Assembly (NCBI GenBank): GCA_934546985.1
Contig: CAKTEE010000001.1
Location: 275,045 to 339,044 of the forward strand
Reading direction: 5' to 3'
Source: an uncultured Eubacteriales bacterium
GTDB taxonomy: Bacteria > Bacillota > Clostridia > Oscillospirales > Acutalibacteraceae
DNA length: 64,000 bases
Made by a program: the position numbers and the translations under genes. Under the pieces are notes generated by a model. The model was not told where the DNA came from, made no database searches, and worked only from the letters and a program-made list of their open reading frames with translations. Positions 1-7,967 of this stretch are shown here, in pieces. Within the stretch, counting starts at the first letter, position 1. The number at the start of each line of letters is the position of its first letter.

Positions 1-221
1 ATTTTGCTTTGCGGTTGGCGGTTGCTTTCAAACTGTTTGAGGAAATGGAACCTTTGCCGCTTTTGCTGGATGAAACTCTTGCGCAGTATGATGACCAGCG
101 GATGCAGCAGGCGATGGATTATCTGGCGGAACTGCCTCAGCAGATTTTGCTGTTCTCTTGCCAAAAACGGGAGATAGAAGCGGTGAGCGAGCTTGAAAAT
201 GTTAATGTTATAAAACTGTGA
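1..221 (+). CDS. C-terminal end of a YhaN/Rad50-like ABC-type ATPase (partial)
   Basis: This is only the last ~72 residues; the reading frame (phase starting at base 3) is open at the window edge. It shows the C-terminal half of an SMC/Rad50-type ATPase head: a hydrophobic Walker B strand ending in LLLDE, a D-loop-like segment (AQYDDQR) and a following beta strand (QQILLFSC) where the switch region lies. The pattern fits the YhaN/SbcC-like AAA family with long coiled coils, which act on DNA ends. The usual switch histidine is not obvious (SCQKRE). The N-terminal Walker A and coiled coil lie outside the window, so the exact family is an inference. Confidence 0.6.
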   Translation, partial: FALRLAVAFKLFEEMEPLPLLLDETLAQYDDQRMQQAMDYLAELPQQILLFSCQKREIEAVSELENVNVIKL

Positions 222-256
222 TTTAAATTTAAAATGCTCTATTAAAAGTATATGAA

Positions 257-296
257 ATAAGGCAGAAACCGAAATCAACGCGGTTCCTGCCTTTTA
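257..296. terminator. Bidirectional terminator between convergent genes
   Basis: The arms AAGGCAG (259-265) and CTGCCTT (287-293), with an inner ACCG/CGGT extension, form a hairpin followed by T residues on the + strand and A/T-rich sequence on the - strand. It sits between two convergent ATPase genes and can serve both. Confidence 0.75.
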
Positions 297-1028
297 TCAT
301 TCGTCCAGAAGGTATTTTAATATCCGTTCAGGATTCTCTAAAAAGCTTTTTGTTAATTGATAATGCTCTGTTTGCTTGTAGGGGATAGATTCAATGCCGT
401 GCGCTGAAAACTGATATATCTGGGCGTTGGGGAATGCCATAAGGATAGGGGAATGCGTGGCAATAATAAATTGAGAATTATGTTGAACAAGCGTATTTAT
501 TTGTGCAATTAAAGTGAATTGTTTGGAGGGAGAAAGAGCGGCTTCCGGTTCATCAAGGATGTATAGTCCATTTCCGCCAAAGCGGTTCTGTATCAAAGAT
601 AAAAAGCTTTCGCTGTGAGATTGGTTGTGGAGGGAGGTTCCGCCATAGTTTTTCATGAACGGAGGGTCTGTTACTTCATCAATATAAGAAGCAGTATTAT
701 AAAAGCTTTCTGCGCGAAGAAAGAAACCGTCTTTTGCGTATTTTGACTTAGAAAGTGTGATGTACCGGTAGAGTTCAGAGTGGGTTTCGTTTGTAGAAAA
801 CATGAAATTTTTTGAGCCGCCCTCAGCATTAAAACCATAGGCAACTGCGATAGCTTCCAGCAAGGTTGATTTGCCGGTTCCGTTTTCTCCGACAAAGAAT
901 GTAACGTCATTAGTAAATGATAACGTCCGTTTTTTCATTAGATATTGTATTATAGGTAAGTCATAGAGATAAGAAGAAGTACGGACCTTTTCTTTCATGA
1001 TGATTTGGTTGATATATTTTCCGGTCAT
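297..1028 (-). CDS. Small AAA family ATPase (predicted ATPase, ABC/AAA_21-like)
   Basis: A 243-residue stand-alone ATPase. Walker A is GENGTGKST at about residues 47-55. The ABC-like Walker B is GLYILDEPEAALS at about 155-167, followed by a switch histidine in IIATHSPIL. It lacks long coiled coils and transmembrane segments, so it is a compact cytosolic ATPase of the type often annotated as predicted ATPase or AAA_21. Such proteins occur alone or as the ATPase half of OLD/retron-like defence pairs, but no nuclease partner is adjacent here: upstream lies the S10 leader, and downstream the convergent Rad50-like gene. The function is not known. The start at 1028 has a GGTGGA-like ribosome site upstream. 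Confidence 0.75.
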   Translation of the reverse strand: MTGKYINQIIMKEKVRTSSYLYDLPIIQYLMKKRTLSFTNDVTFFVGENGTGKSTLLEAIAVAYGFNAEGGSKNFMFSTNETHSELYRYITLSKSKYAKDGFFLRAESFYNTASYIDEVTDPPFMKNYGGTSLHNQSHSESFLSLIQNRFGGNGLYILDEPEAALSPSKQFTLIAQINTLVQHNSQFIIATHSPILMAFPNAQIYQFSAHGIESIPYKQTEHYQLTKSFLENPERILKYLLDE

Positions 1029-1246
1029 TTCAATTCCACCGCCTGTTTAATATAGGTTATAGGTATATCATAATTATATCATACAGAAATAGTGAAACGC
1101 CGCGTCTATTTTGTTGAAATCCCGAAAATCTTGGTGTAAAATAAGAGAAAACAGCGCCGCAGAACGCCCGGAGGGGTTGAAATGCGGGAAGTCTTGTTTT
1201 TCAAGGATTTTTTTATCATTTTTTTTGAAAAAAATTAAAAAAATGC

Positions 1247-1275
1247 TTGCATTGGCGAATTCTGTATGATATTAT
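1247..1275 (+). promoter_or_regulatory. Promoter of the S10-spc-alpha operon
   Basis: A -35 TTGCAT (1247-1252), a 17-bp spacer and a -10 TATTAT (1270-1275) preceded by TG one base upstream give an extended -10. A second TATAAT at 1273-1278 overlaps. It is preceded by an A/T-rich tract (1200-1245) that could act as an UP element. It would start a leader of about 275 nt before rpsJ. Confidence 0.8.
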
Positions 1276-1559
1276 AATTAAGCGTGACTGCAACATGATA
1301 TGCGATGATGCGGGAGGTGGCCGCCCTTGAGGCGGGAAAATTTCCGCGGAGTATGTCCGATTTTAAACCGGGCGACAAATAATACCGGCACACCTGTCAA
1401 AGTGAGGCTATGCCTTGCCGAGGTGCGCTGCTGCGCTTTTGAGCCGAAACCCGGAATAACGCAAGTTTTCCGGTTTTTTAAATGTTCAGGGAAGAAACAC
1501 CCGGAGCAGTGTTAGGTTTTTGAGCGTTGCCCGCCAACCAAAATAAGGAGGCGACGATA
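1276..1559 (+). promoter_or_regulatory. Long 5' leader of the ribosomal super-operon
   Basis: About 280 nt separate the promoter from rpsJ, with no convincing gene. The leader is G+C-rich compared with flanking sequence and has several hairpins: CCGCC/GGCGG around 1323-1336, a GGCT/AGCC-enclosed branch containing GCGC-TGCT-GCGC (about 1424-1438), and a terminator-like hairpin at 1447-1479. A leader of this kind is where r-protein feedback (L4 in Escherichia coli S10) acts; a similar role here is an inference. Confidence 0.55.
1447..1479 (+). terminator. Terminator-like hairpin (attenuator candidate) inside the S10 leader
   Basis: The arms CCGGAA (1451-1456) and TTCCGG (1468-1473), extended by AAA/TTT across a bulged C, enclose an 11-nt loop and run straight into six T residues (1474-1479). 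It lies 80 nt upstream of the rpsJ start, between promoter and first gene, so it can only act as a regulated (partial) terminator or as a processing site. Confidence 0.55.
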
Positions 1560-1871
1560 ATGGCAGTCAAAGAAAAAATCAGAATCAGGCTGAAGGGATA
1601 CGATCACAATCTCGTTGACCAGGCAGCGGAGAAGATTGTTGAAACTGCAAAGCGCACAGGCGCTAAGGTTTCCGGTCCGGTTCCGCTCCCGACGGAAAAG
1701 GAAATTGTTACCATCCTGCGTGCGGTCCATAAATATAAGGACAGCCGCGAACAGTTTGAACAGAGAACCCACAAAAGGCTCATCGACATCCTCAGGCCGT
1801 CCAACAAAACTGTTGAGGCACTGACAAGTCTTGAGCTCCCCGCCGGCGTTGAAATTGAGATTAAGCTCTAA
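1560..1871 (+). CDS. rpsJ: 30S ribosomal protein S10
   Basis: First gene of the super-operon. The start ATG at 1560 follows AAGGAGG by a good distance and gives 103 residues, the normal S10 length; a longer reading frame upstream has no ribosome site. The sequence begins MAVKEKIRIRLKGYDH and holds the S10 signatures around KRTGAKVSGPVPLPT and RTHKRLIDI. S10 sits in the 30S head and also acts as NusE in antitermination complexes. Confidence 0.99.
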   Translation: MAVKEKIRIRLKGYDHNLVDQAAEKIVETAKRTGAKVSGPVPLPTEKEIVTILRAVHKYKDSREQFEQRTHKRLIDILRPSNKTVEALTSLELPAGVEIEIKL

Positions 1872-1892
1872 TTCAGCCGGTGAGAAGGTCAC

Positions 1893-1908
1893 GTTGGCGC
1901 AAGCCAAC
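1893..1908 (+). other. GNRA-capped hairpin between rpsJ and rplC
   Basis: A perfect six-base-pair stem GTTGGC/GCCAAC is closed by the tetraloop GCAA, a GNRA loop. It sits in the 61-nt spacer between S10 and L3, just upstream of the rplC ribosome site, so it could influence L3 translation or mRNA processing. Confidence 0.5.
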
Positions 1909-1932
1909 CAATAACCGAAGGAGGAAAGCAAA

Positions 1933-2565
1933 ATGCAAAAAGGTCTTATTGGAAAGAAAATCGGCATGACTCAGCTTTTTGATGAAAAAGGCAACGTATT
2001 ACCGGTTACCCTTGTGGAAGCTGGTCCCTGCGTAGTTGTGCAGAAGAAAACCATGGAGAACGACGGCTATGAAGCTGTTCAGGTTGGTTTCGGCGAGGTT
2101 AAGGCACAGCGGCTGAATAAGCCGATGAAGGGTCACTTCGCAAAGGCCGACGTAGCTCCGAAGAAAGTACTCAAAGAGTTCCGTCTCAATGATACTTCCG
2201 CGCTCAATGTCGGCGATATTTTAAAAGCTGACACTTTTGCAGCAGGCGATCATGTAGATGTATCCGGTATTTCCAAAGGTAAGGGGACCGCAGGCGCCAT
2301 TAAGCGCTGGAATTTCCACCGCCTGAAAGAAAGCCATGGTACAGGTCCGGTTGCCCGCCATGCAGGCTCCCTGGGTGCATGTTCCAGCCCGTCCCGCGTA
2401 TTTAAGGGCAAGAAGCTGGCAGGTCATCTCGGCTGTGAGCGCGTAACCATCCAGAACCTTGAAATTGTCAAGGTAGATGCAGATAACAACCTTATCGCGA
2501 TAAAGGGCGCTGTCCCGGGTCCAAGACACGGTATTGTAGTTATCGCCGATAGCGTAAAGGCGTAA
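1933..2565 (+). CDS. rplC: 50S ribosomal protein L3
   Basis: 210 residues beginning MQKGLIGKKIGMTQLF, the invariant L3 start. The central loop that reaches the peptidyl transferase centre is present (KGKGTAGAIKRWNF... and the glycine/histidine-rich HGTGPVARHAGSLG segment). GAGGAAAG lies before the ATG. Co-transcribed with rpsJ and rplD. Confidence 0.99.
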   Translation: MQKGLIGKKIGMTQLFDEKGNVLPVTLVEAGPCVVVQKKTMENDGYEAVQVGFGEVKAQRLNKPMKGHFAKADVAPKKVLKEFRLNDTSALNVGDILKADTFAAGDHVDVSGISKGKGTAGAIKRWNFHRLKESHGTGPVARHAGSLGACSSPSRVFKGKKLAGHLGCERVTIQNLEIVKVDADNNLIAIKGAVPGPRHGIVVIADSVKA

Positions 2566-2583
2566 GGGAAGGAGAGATAAGCA

Positions 2584-3207
2584 ATGCCTATGGTATCAGT
2601 ACTCGATATGGCGGGCAAGCAGGTTTCTGAAATCCAGCTCAATGACGCCATCTTCGGAATCGAGCCCAACAAATCTGCCCTTCACATTATGGTTCGCAGC
2701 TATTTGGCTAACCAGCGTCAGGGCACACAGTCTACTCTCACTCGCGCTGAGGTAAGCGGCGGCGGCAGAAAGCCGTGGAAGCAGAAGGGTACAGGTCACG
2801 CCCGTCAGGGTTCTACCCGTTCCCCGCAGTGGACACACGGCGGTATCGCGCATGGCCCGAAGCCGCGCGAGTACGGCATCAGCGTAAACAAAAAGGTGAA
2901 GAAGCTGGCGATGCAGTCCGCTCTTTCCAGCAAAGTGCTTGAAAATAAATTGATCGTTCTTGACAGCCTTGATCTTTCTGAGATTAAGACAAAAGAAATG
3001 GCAAAGGTTTTCAGCAGCGTTGAAGCCGGCAAAAAAGCAATGATTGTGCTTCCGGAAAAGAATGATACGGTTTATAAAAGCGCACGCAACATTCCTGGAA
3101 CCAAGGTCGCTTTTATTAATACCATGAACGTATATGACATCCTGAATGCTACCGCGCTTATCGTGGTTAAGGATGCCGTTGCAAAGATCGAGGAGGTATA
3201 TGCATAA
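2584..3207 (+). CDS. rplD: 50S ribosomal protein L4
   Basis: 207 residues. The long internal loop lining the exit tunnel is recognisable (GGGRKPWKQKGTGHARQGS followed by RSPQWTHGG). In E. coli L4 is also the repressor of the S10 operon; with the terminator-like leader hairpin here, the same role is possible but not shown by sequence. The stop overlaps the rplW start by one base (TAATG), which favours coupled translation. Confidence 0.99.
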   Translation: MPMVSVLDMAGKQVSEIQLNDAIFGIEPNKSALHIMVRSYLANQRQGTQSTLTRAEVSGGGRKPWKQKGTGHARQGSTRSPQWTHGGIAHGPKPREYGISVNKKVKKLAMQSALSSKVLENKLIVLDSLDLSEIKTKEMAKVFSSVEAGKKAMIVLPEKNDTVYKSARNIPGTKVAFINTMNVYDILNATALIVVKDAVAKIEEVYA

Positions 3208-3500
3208 TGAAAGCTGCACAGGATATCATCCTCCGTCCAATCATTACTGAGGAAAGCATGCAGGGCAATGCAATGAGAAAGTATACTTTCAAAGTTGCAA
3301 AGTCTGCTAACAAGATTGAAATTGCAAAGGCAGTGGAAGAACTGTTTGAAGTAAAGGTTTCAAAAGTGAACACGATTAGTGTGCGCGGTAAAATGAAACG
3401 TTACGGTCGGTTTGAAGGTTACACAGCATCCTGGAAAAAAGCAGTGGTTACACTGACTGAAGATTCCAAACCGATTGAGTTCTTTGAAGGCATGATGTAA
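3207..3500 (+). CDS. rplW: 50S ribosomal protein L23
   Basis: 97 residues, with the L23 pattern IILRPIITEESM at the N terminus and VEELFEVKVSKVNTI in the middle. L23 sits at the tunnel exit and docks trigger factor and SRP. The ATG shares a base with the rplD stop. The ribosome site AGGAGG (about 3189-3194) is inside the end of rplD. Confidence 0.99.
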   Translation: MKAAQDIILRPIITEESMQGNAMRKYTFKVAKSANKIEIAKAVEELFEVKVSKVNTISVRGKMKRYGRFEGYTASWKKAVVTLTEDSKPIEFFEGMM

Positions 3501-3501
3501 T

Positions 3502-3544
3502 TCCGCCTAAGGCGGAGGCAACGTATGGGAGCAGCCTTTCTCCC
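3502..3544 (+). other. Two intercistronic hairpins between rplW and rplB
   Basis: TCCGCC-TAA-GGCGGA (3502-3516) and GGGAG...CTCCC (3527-3544) form two short hairpins in the 74-nt gap ahead of rplB, one of the few wide gaps in this operon. No T-run follows, so they are not terminators. They could mark mRNA processing or modulate L2 translation. Confidence 0.4.
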
Positions 3545-3574
3545 GCTAAGCCATCATGAGGAGTGAAAACACAA

Positions 3575-4408
3575 ATGGCAATTAAATTCTATAAACCAAC
3601 AACCCCGGGCAGACGTAACATGAGCGTTACGGATTACAGCGGTCTTTCCAAGGTAGCGCCGGAAAGAAGCCTGCTGGAATCTCTGAAAAAGAAATCCGGT
3701 CGTAACTCCTACGGTCGCATTACAGTTCGTCACAGAGGCGGCGGCAACCGTAAGAAATACCGTGTTATCGATTTCAAGCGCAACAAGTTTGATATTCCTG
3801 CCACAGTGCTCACCATTGAGTACGATCCGAACCGTTCCGCACATATTGCACTGGTTCAGTATGACGACGGCGAAAAGAGATACATCACCGCCCCTGTTGG
3901 ACTGAAAGTTGGAGATAAGATTGAAGCAGGCACCGGCGCTGATATTAAGCCCGGCAACGCGCTTCCGTTAACCAATATCCCAGTCGGTACTTTTATCCAT
4001 AACGTTGAGCTTTACCCCGGCAAGGGCGCACAGCTTGCCCGTGCTGCAGGCAATATGGCACAGCTTATGGCAAAAGAGAACGGTATGGCACTGCTTCGTT
4101 TGCCTTCCGGCGAGCTTCGCAATGTGCCTGCTAACTGTATGGCCTCCATCGGCCAGGTTGGCAATGTAGACCATGAGAACGTTAACTACGGTAAAGCTGG
4201 ACGCAAACGCCACATGGGTTGGAGACCGACCGTCCGCGGTTCCGTCATGAACCCGAATGATCATCCACACGGTGGTGGTGAAGGTAAATCTCCGATCGGC
4301 CGTCCAGGACCGGTAACTCCATGGGGTAAACCGGCTCTCGGTTACAAGACTCGTGCCAACAAGAACCGCTCCGATAAGTTTATCGTGAGACGTCGTAACG
4401 GCAAGTAG
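3575..4408 (+). CDS. rplB: 50S ribosomal protein L2
   Basis: 277 residues starting MAIKFYKPTTPGRR, the normal L2 start; the upstream in-frame GTG at 3563 overlaps the ribosome site and is rejected. It has the C-terminal core needed for peptidyl transferase assembly, including the conserved histidine in MNPNDHPHGGGEGK (about residue 229). L2 bridges the subunits and is among the most conserved r-proteins. Confidence 0.99.
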   Translation: MAIKFYKPTTPGRRNMSVTDYSGLSKVAPERSLLESLKKKSGRNSYGRITVRHRGGGNRKKYRVIDFKRNKFDIPATVLTIEYDPNRSAHIALVQYDDGEKRYITAPVGLKVGDKIEAGTGADIKPGNALPLTNIPVGTFIHNVELYPGKGAQLARAAGNMAQLMAKENGMALLRLPSGELRNVPANCMASIGQVGNVDHENVNYGKAGRKRHMGWRPTVRGSVMNPNDHPHGGGEGKSPIGRPGPVTPWGKPALGYKTRANKNRSDKFIVRRRNGK

Positions 4409-4429
4409 TCGTGAAAGGAGCTAAGAATT

Positions 4430-4711
4430 ATGGGCAGAAGCGTTAAGAAAGGCCCTTTCGTGCAGCCGGTACTGCTCAAAAGGGTACAGGAAATGAATAA
4501 GAACGGCGAGAAGAAGGTACTCAAAACCTGGAGCCGCAGTTCTACAATTTTCCCTGATTTTGTAGGTCATACATTTGCCGTGCATGACGGACGCAAGCAT
4601 GTTCCGGTATATGTAACCGAAGATATGGTTGGCCACAAGCTCGGCGAGTTTGCACCGACCAGACTGTTCAGGGGCCATGCAGGCTCTAAAACTTCAAATA
4701 ACGGCAAGTAA
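4430..4711 (+). CDS. rpsS: 30S ribosomal protein S19
   Basis: 93 residues, with S19 signatures MGRSVKKGPFV at the N terminus, KTWSRSSTIFPDFVGHT in the middle and LGEFAPTRLFRGHAG near the end. It contacts S13 and tRNA in the 30S head. GAAAGGAG precedes the ATG. The standard rplB-rpsS-rplV order is kept. Confidence 0.99.
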   Translation: MGRSVKKGPFVQPVLLKRVQEMNKNGEKKVLKTWSRSSTIFPDFVGHTFAVHDGRKHVPVYVTEDMVGHKLGEFAPTRLFRGHAGSKTSNNGK

Positions 4712-4732
4712 GCGTGGAAGGAGTGTTAAACT

Positions 4733-5068
4733 ATGGAAGCTAAGGCTATCGTGAGAAACGTCAGAATTTCTCCGCGCAAGGTTCAGATTGTTCTTGATTT
4801 GATCCGTAACCAGCCTGCTGATAAAGCCATGGCAATACTCAAGTACACGCCGAAATCCGCGTGCGAGTATGTTCAGAAGCTTTTAAAGTCAGCAATGGCT
4901 AATGCGGAGACCAATCATAATATGGATGCTTCGAGGCTGTATGTAGCCGAATGCTATGCGTGCCCCGGACCAATCCTCAAGCGTATGAGACCAAGAGCTC
5001 AGGGCCGTGCGTTCCGCATCAACAAGAGAACATCCCACATCACCCTTGTGCTCAAGGAAATGGAATAA
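4733..5068 (+). CDS. rplV: 50S ribosomal protein L22
   Basis: 111 residues, with the L22 N terminus (AIVRNVRISPRKVQIVLDLIR) and the C-terminal beta hairpin lining the exit tunnel (LKRMRPRAQGRAFRI... TSHITLVL). This hairpin is the known site of macrolide-resistance changes in other species; nothing here looks altered. GGAAGGAG precedes the ATG. Confidence 0.99.
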   Translation: MEAKAIVRNVRISPRKVQIVLDLIRNQPADKAMAILKYTPKSACEYVQKLLKSAMANAETNHNMDASRLYVAECYACPGPILKRMRPRAQGRAFRINKRTSHITLVLKEME

Positions 5069-5087
5069 GCGAAGAGGAGGTTATATC

Positions 5088-5753
5088 ATGGGACAGAAAA
5101 TCAATCCGCATGGATTGCGCGTTGGCGTTATAAAGGATTGGGACTCCCGCTGGTTTGCAAGAGCGGACGTTTTCGGCGATACCCTCGTTGAAGATTACAA
5201 GCTCCGTAAGTTCCTCAAGAGCAATTTGTATGCAGCTGGTGTACCGAAAATTGAAATTGAACGCGATGCAAAACGTGTGCGCATCAACATCCACTGTGCT
5301 AAGCCGGGTATGGTTATCGGCCGCGGCGGCGCAGGTATTGAAAAGCTCCGCCAGCAGTGTCAGGCGATGTTAGGCAAGGATGTTGCTATTAATATTGTCG
5401 AGGTTAAGAGCCCCGATATCAATTCCCAGCTTGTTGCTGAAAACATTGCAGCTCAGCTGGAAAAACGTGTATCTTTCCGCCGTGCAGTAAAAATGGCTAT
5501 CGGCCGTACAATGAAGCTCGGTGCAAAGGGTATTAAAATCAGCGTTTCCGGCCGTCTGGGCGGTGCAGAAATTGCCCGTTCCGAAAGCTATCATGAAGGA
5601 ACTATCCCGCTGCAGACCATCCGTGCCGATATTGACTACGGTTTTGCAGAAGCTGCAACCACTTATGGCCGCATCGGCGTTAAGGTTTGGATATACAGAG
5701 GCGAAGTCCTGCACGATAACAGGAAACCGCGCAGGGAAGGAGGAGCTCGTTAA
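5088..5753 (+). CDS. rpsC: 30S ribosomal protein S3
   Basis: 221 residues. The start is the ATG at 5088 after GAGGAGG, giving MGQKINPHGLRVG, the family start; longer in-frame extensions run into rplV and are rejected. The KH domain (VIGRGGAGIEKL) is present at about residues 76-90. S3 lines the mRNA entry channel. The stop overlaps the rplP start by one base. Confidence 0.99.
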   Translation: MGQKINPHGLRVGVIKDWDSRWFARADVFGDTLVEDYKLRKFLKSNLYAAGVPKIEIERDAKRVRINIHCAKPGMVIGRGGAGIEKLRQQCQAMLGKDVAINIVEVKSPDINSQLVAENIAAQLEKRVSFRRAVKMAIGRTMKLGAKGIKISVSGRLGGAEIARSESYHEGTIPLQTIRADIDYGFAEAATTYGRIGVKVWIYRGEVLHDNRKPRREGGAR

Positions 5754-6178
5754 TGTTATTGCCAAAGCGTGTAAAATACCGCAGGGTGCACAGAGGACGT
5801 CTGAAAGGCGTTGCAACCCGTGGTAATACAGTAACTTATGGTGATTTCGGTCTCCAGGCTCTGGAACCTGCATGGATCACTTCAAGACAAATTGAAGCTG
5901 CCCGTATCGCTATGACGCGTTACATTAAGCGTGGCGGTCAGGTTTGGATTAAAATTTTCCCAGACAAGCCGATTACTGAGAAACCGGCTGAAACCCGAAT
6001 GGGTTCCGGTAAAGGTTCTCCGGAGTATTGGGTAGCAGTTGTTAAGCCGGGCAGAGTTATGTTTGAAATTCAGGGCGTTGACGAAGCTGTAGCTCGTGAA
6101 GCTATGCGTCTTGCAGCCAACAAACTGCCCATCAAATGCAAGTTTGTGACTAAGGTAGAAACGGGTGGTGAGCAGTAA
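5753..6178 (+). CDS. rplP: 50S ribosomal protein L16
   Basis: 141 residues beginning MLLPKRVKYRRVHRGR, with the L16 core WIKIFPDKPITEKPAETRMGSGKG. It helps accommodate tRNA in the A site. ATG overlaps the rpsC stop and the TAA overlaps the rpmC ATG, each by one base, so the rpsC-rplP-rpmC trio is tightly coupled. Confidence 0.99.
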   Translation: MLLPKRVKYRRVHRGRLKGVATRGNTVTYGDFGLQALEPAWITSRQIEAARIAMTRYIKRGGQVWIKIFPDKPITEKPAETRMGSGKGSPEYWVAVVKPGRVMFEIQGVDEAVAREAMRLAANKLPIKCKFVTKVETGGEQ

Positions 6179-6384
6179 TGAAAGCCAGTGAAATGAGAGA
6201 TTTGTCCGCTTTAGAGCTTGACTCAAAACTGAGTGACCTCAAAGACGAGCTTTTTAAGCTGCGCTTCCAGCAAGCCATTAACCAGCTCGATAACCCGATG
6301 CGAATTAAGGCTGTAAAAAAGGATATCGCACGCATTAAAACCATTCAGCGTGAGAACTCCTTAAAAAACAGCAGCAATTCGTAA
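6178..6384 (+). CDS. rpmC: 50S ribosomal protein L29
   Basis: 68 residues, mostly two long helices, with the L29 signature RFQQAINQLDNPMRIKAVKKDIARIKT. It sits near L23 at the tunnel exit. The start overlaps the rplP stop by one base. A ribosome site (GGTGGTGAG) is embedded in rplP. Confidence 0.98.
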   Translation: MKASEMRDLSALELDSKLSDLKDELFKLRFQQAINQLDNPMRIKAVKKDIARIKTIQRENSLKNSSNS

Positions 6385-6403
6385 GGGAAGGGAGGTATAA
6401 GCT

Positions 6404-6661
6404 GTGAGCGAAAGAAACCTCAGAAAAACCACAGTTGGTATTGTGAAGAGCGACAAAATGGATAAAACCGTTGTTGTTGCTGTAAAGGACAGGGTAAAAC
6501 ACCCTCTTTACAAAAAGATTATTAATCGTACCGTTACGATGAAAGCTCATGATGAAAAGAATGAGTGCGGCATCGGTGACCGCGTACTTTTAATGGAAAC
6601 CAGACCGCTTTCTAAAGATAAGAGATGGCGTGTAGTTGAGATTATAGAGAAAGCCAAATAA
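6404..6661 (+). CDS. rpsQ: 30S ribosomal protein S17
   Basis: 85 residues with a GTG start after AAGGGAGG. The S17 OB-fold motifs are clear (RKTTVGIVKSDKMDKTVVV; HDEKNECGIGDRVLLMETRPLS). An early 16S rRNA binder. Usual neighbours rpmC and rplN. Confidence 0.99.
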   Translation: MSERNLRKTTVGIVKSDKMDKTVVVAVKDRVKHPLYKKIINRTVTMKAHDEKNECGIGDRVLLMETRPLSKDKRWRVVEIIEKAK

Positions 6662-6688
6662 TTTGGCATAGCGAAGGAGGAAAACACT

Positions 6689-7057
6689 GTGATACAGCAA
6701 CAGAGTTACCTCAAGGTTGCCGATAACACCGGCGCAAAGGAGCTTATGTGCATCCGTGTGCTTGGCGGTTCCGGCAGGAGGTATGCCAATATCGGCGACG
6801 TAGTTGTTGCTTCGGTTAAAAAAGCAGCACCAGGCGGCGTTGTAAAAAAAGGCGATGTTGTTAAGGCGGTTGTTGTCCGCACCGCCAGCGGTCTGCGCCG
6901 TGACGACGGGACCTACATCCGTTTTGACGAGAATGCAGCCGTTATTATCAGAGATGATAAAAACCCAAGAGGCACCCGTATTTTTGGGCCGGTCGCAAGA
7001 GAGCTTCGTGAAAAAGATTACATGAAAATTCTCAGCCTCGCACCGGAAGTGCTTTAA
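6689..7057 (+). CDS. rplN: 50S ribosomal protein L14
   Basis: 122 residues with a GTG start after GAAGGAGG. It begins MIQQQSYLKVADNTGAKE, the L14 signature, and ends with the ARELREKDYMKILSLAPEVL motif. It forms inter-subunit bridge B8 and binds the silencing factor RsfS. The stop is 14 bases before the rplX start. Confidence 0.99.
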   Translation: MIQQQSYLKVADNTGAKELMCIRVLGGSGRRYANIGDVVVASVKKAAPGGVVKKGDVVKAVVVRTASGLRRDDGTYIRFDENAAVIIRDDKNPRGTRIFGPVARELREKDYMKILSLAPEVL

Positions 7058-7071
7058 TGGGAGGTGCACAC

Positions 7072-7428
7072 ATGAATAAGAAGTTACACATTAAATCTGG
7101 CGATACTGTTATGGTTATTAATGGCAAGTATCGCGGCAAAAAGGGCAAAGTTATTCAGGTCAGCCCGACTGAAGGCAAGGTTATCGTAGAAGGTGTCAAT
7201 ATTGTTACCAAGCACGTAAAACCGCGTCAGATGGGTCAGCCCGGCGGTATGATGAAAGCCGAAAGCGCCCTGTATGCGAGCAAGGTACAGGTTGTTTGCC
7301 CGAAATGCGGCCGTCCGACCCGTGTTGGTCATCAGATATTGGAAGACGGTACAAAGGTTCGTGTCTGCAAGTTTAAGGATTGCGGCGCAGCTCTTAGTAA
7401 AGGAGGAGAAATGTCATGGCGAGGCTAA
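7072..7428 (+). CDS. rplX: 50S ribosomal protein L24, with Cys pairs
   Basis: 118 residues; ATG at 7072 after GGGAGG. The N-terminal KOW motif (SGDTVMVINGKYRGKKGKVIQV) starts assembly on 23S rRNA. The C-terminal half has two cysteine pairs, Cys76/Cys79 (CPKC) and Cys99/Cys104 (CKFKDC), which look like a small zinc site; many bacterial L24 lack it or carry a degenerate version. The gene overlaps rplE by 13 bases. Confidence 0.98.
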   Translation: MNKKLHIKSGDTVMVINGKYRGKKGKVIQVSPTEGKVIVEGVNIVTKHVKPRQMGQPGGMMKAESALYASKVQVVCPKCGRPTRVGHQILEDGTKVRVCKFKDCGAALSKGGEMSWRG

Positions 7429-7955
7429 AAACTACCTATGCTAATGAAATTGCTCCCGCGCTGATGAAGAAATTCGGTTACAAGAGCGTCATGCAAATCC
7501 CAAAGCTTGACAAAGTTGTCCTGAACGTCGGCTGCGGCGAAGCAAGAGACAACCCGAAAGTAATTGATGCGATTGTATCTGATCTGATGCAGATCACCGG
7601 ACAGAAACCGGTTCTCTGCCGCGCAAAGAAATCCGTTGCGAACTTCAAACTCCGTGAAGGCATGCCTATCGGTGTTAAAGTTACGCTGCGCGGTGAAAAA
7701 ATGTACGAGTTTGTTGATCGTTTCTTCAATCTCGCACTGCCCCGCGTTAGGGACTTCAGAGGAATCAACCCCAACTCTTTTGATGGCCGCGGAAACTATT
7801 CCATGGGTATTAAAGAGCAGTTAATTTTCCCTGAAATCGATTACGATAAGATCGATAAGGTACGCGGTATGGATATCATTTTTGTAACTACCGCAAACAA
7901 TGACGAAGAAGCCCGTGAGTTGCTTACTCTTATGGGCGCTCCGTTCACGAAGTAA
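7416..7955 (+). CDS. rplE: 50S ribosomal protein L5
   Basis: 179 residues with the L5 signatures (IPKLDKVVLNVGCGEA; GITGQKP-like ITGQKPVLCRAKKSVANFKLREG; RDFRGINPNSFDGRGNYSMGI). It binds 5S rRNA with L18 and contacts the P-site tRNA. Its start lies inside the 3' end of rplX with AAAGGAGGAG upstream. Confidence 0.99.
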   Translation: MARLKTTYANEIAPALMKKFGYKSVMQIPKLDKVVLNVGCGEARDNPKVIDAIVSDLMQITGQKPVLCRAKKSVANFKLREGMPIGVKVTLRGEKMYEFVDRFFNLALPRVRDFRGINPNSFDGRGNYSMGIKEQLIFPEIDYDKIDKVRGMDIIFVTTANNDEEARELLTLMGAPFTK

Positions 7956-7967
7956 GGAGGGATTATT

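Noticed and set aside
1327..1515. 62-residue frame in the S10 leader
   Set aside because: No ribosome site, unusual composition, and it overlaps the structured leader and the terminator-like hairpin.
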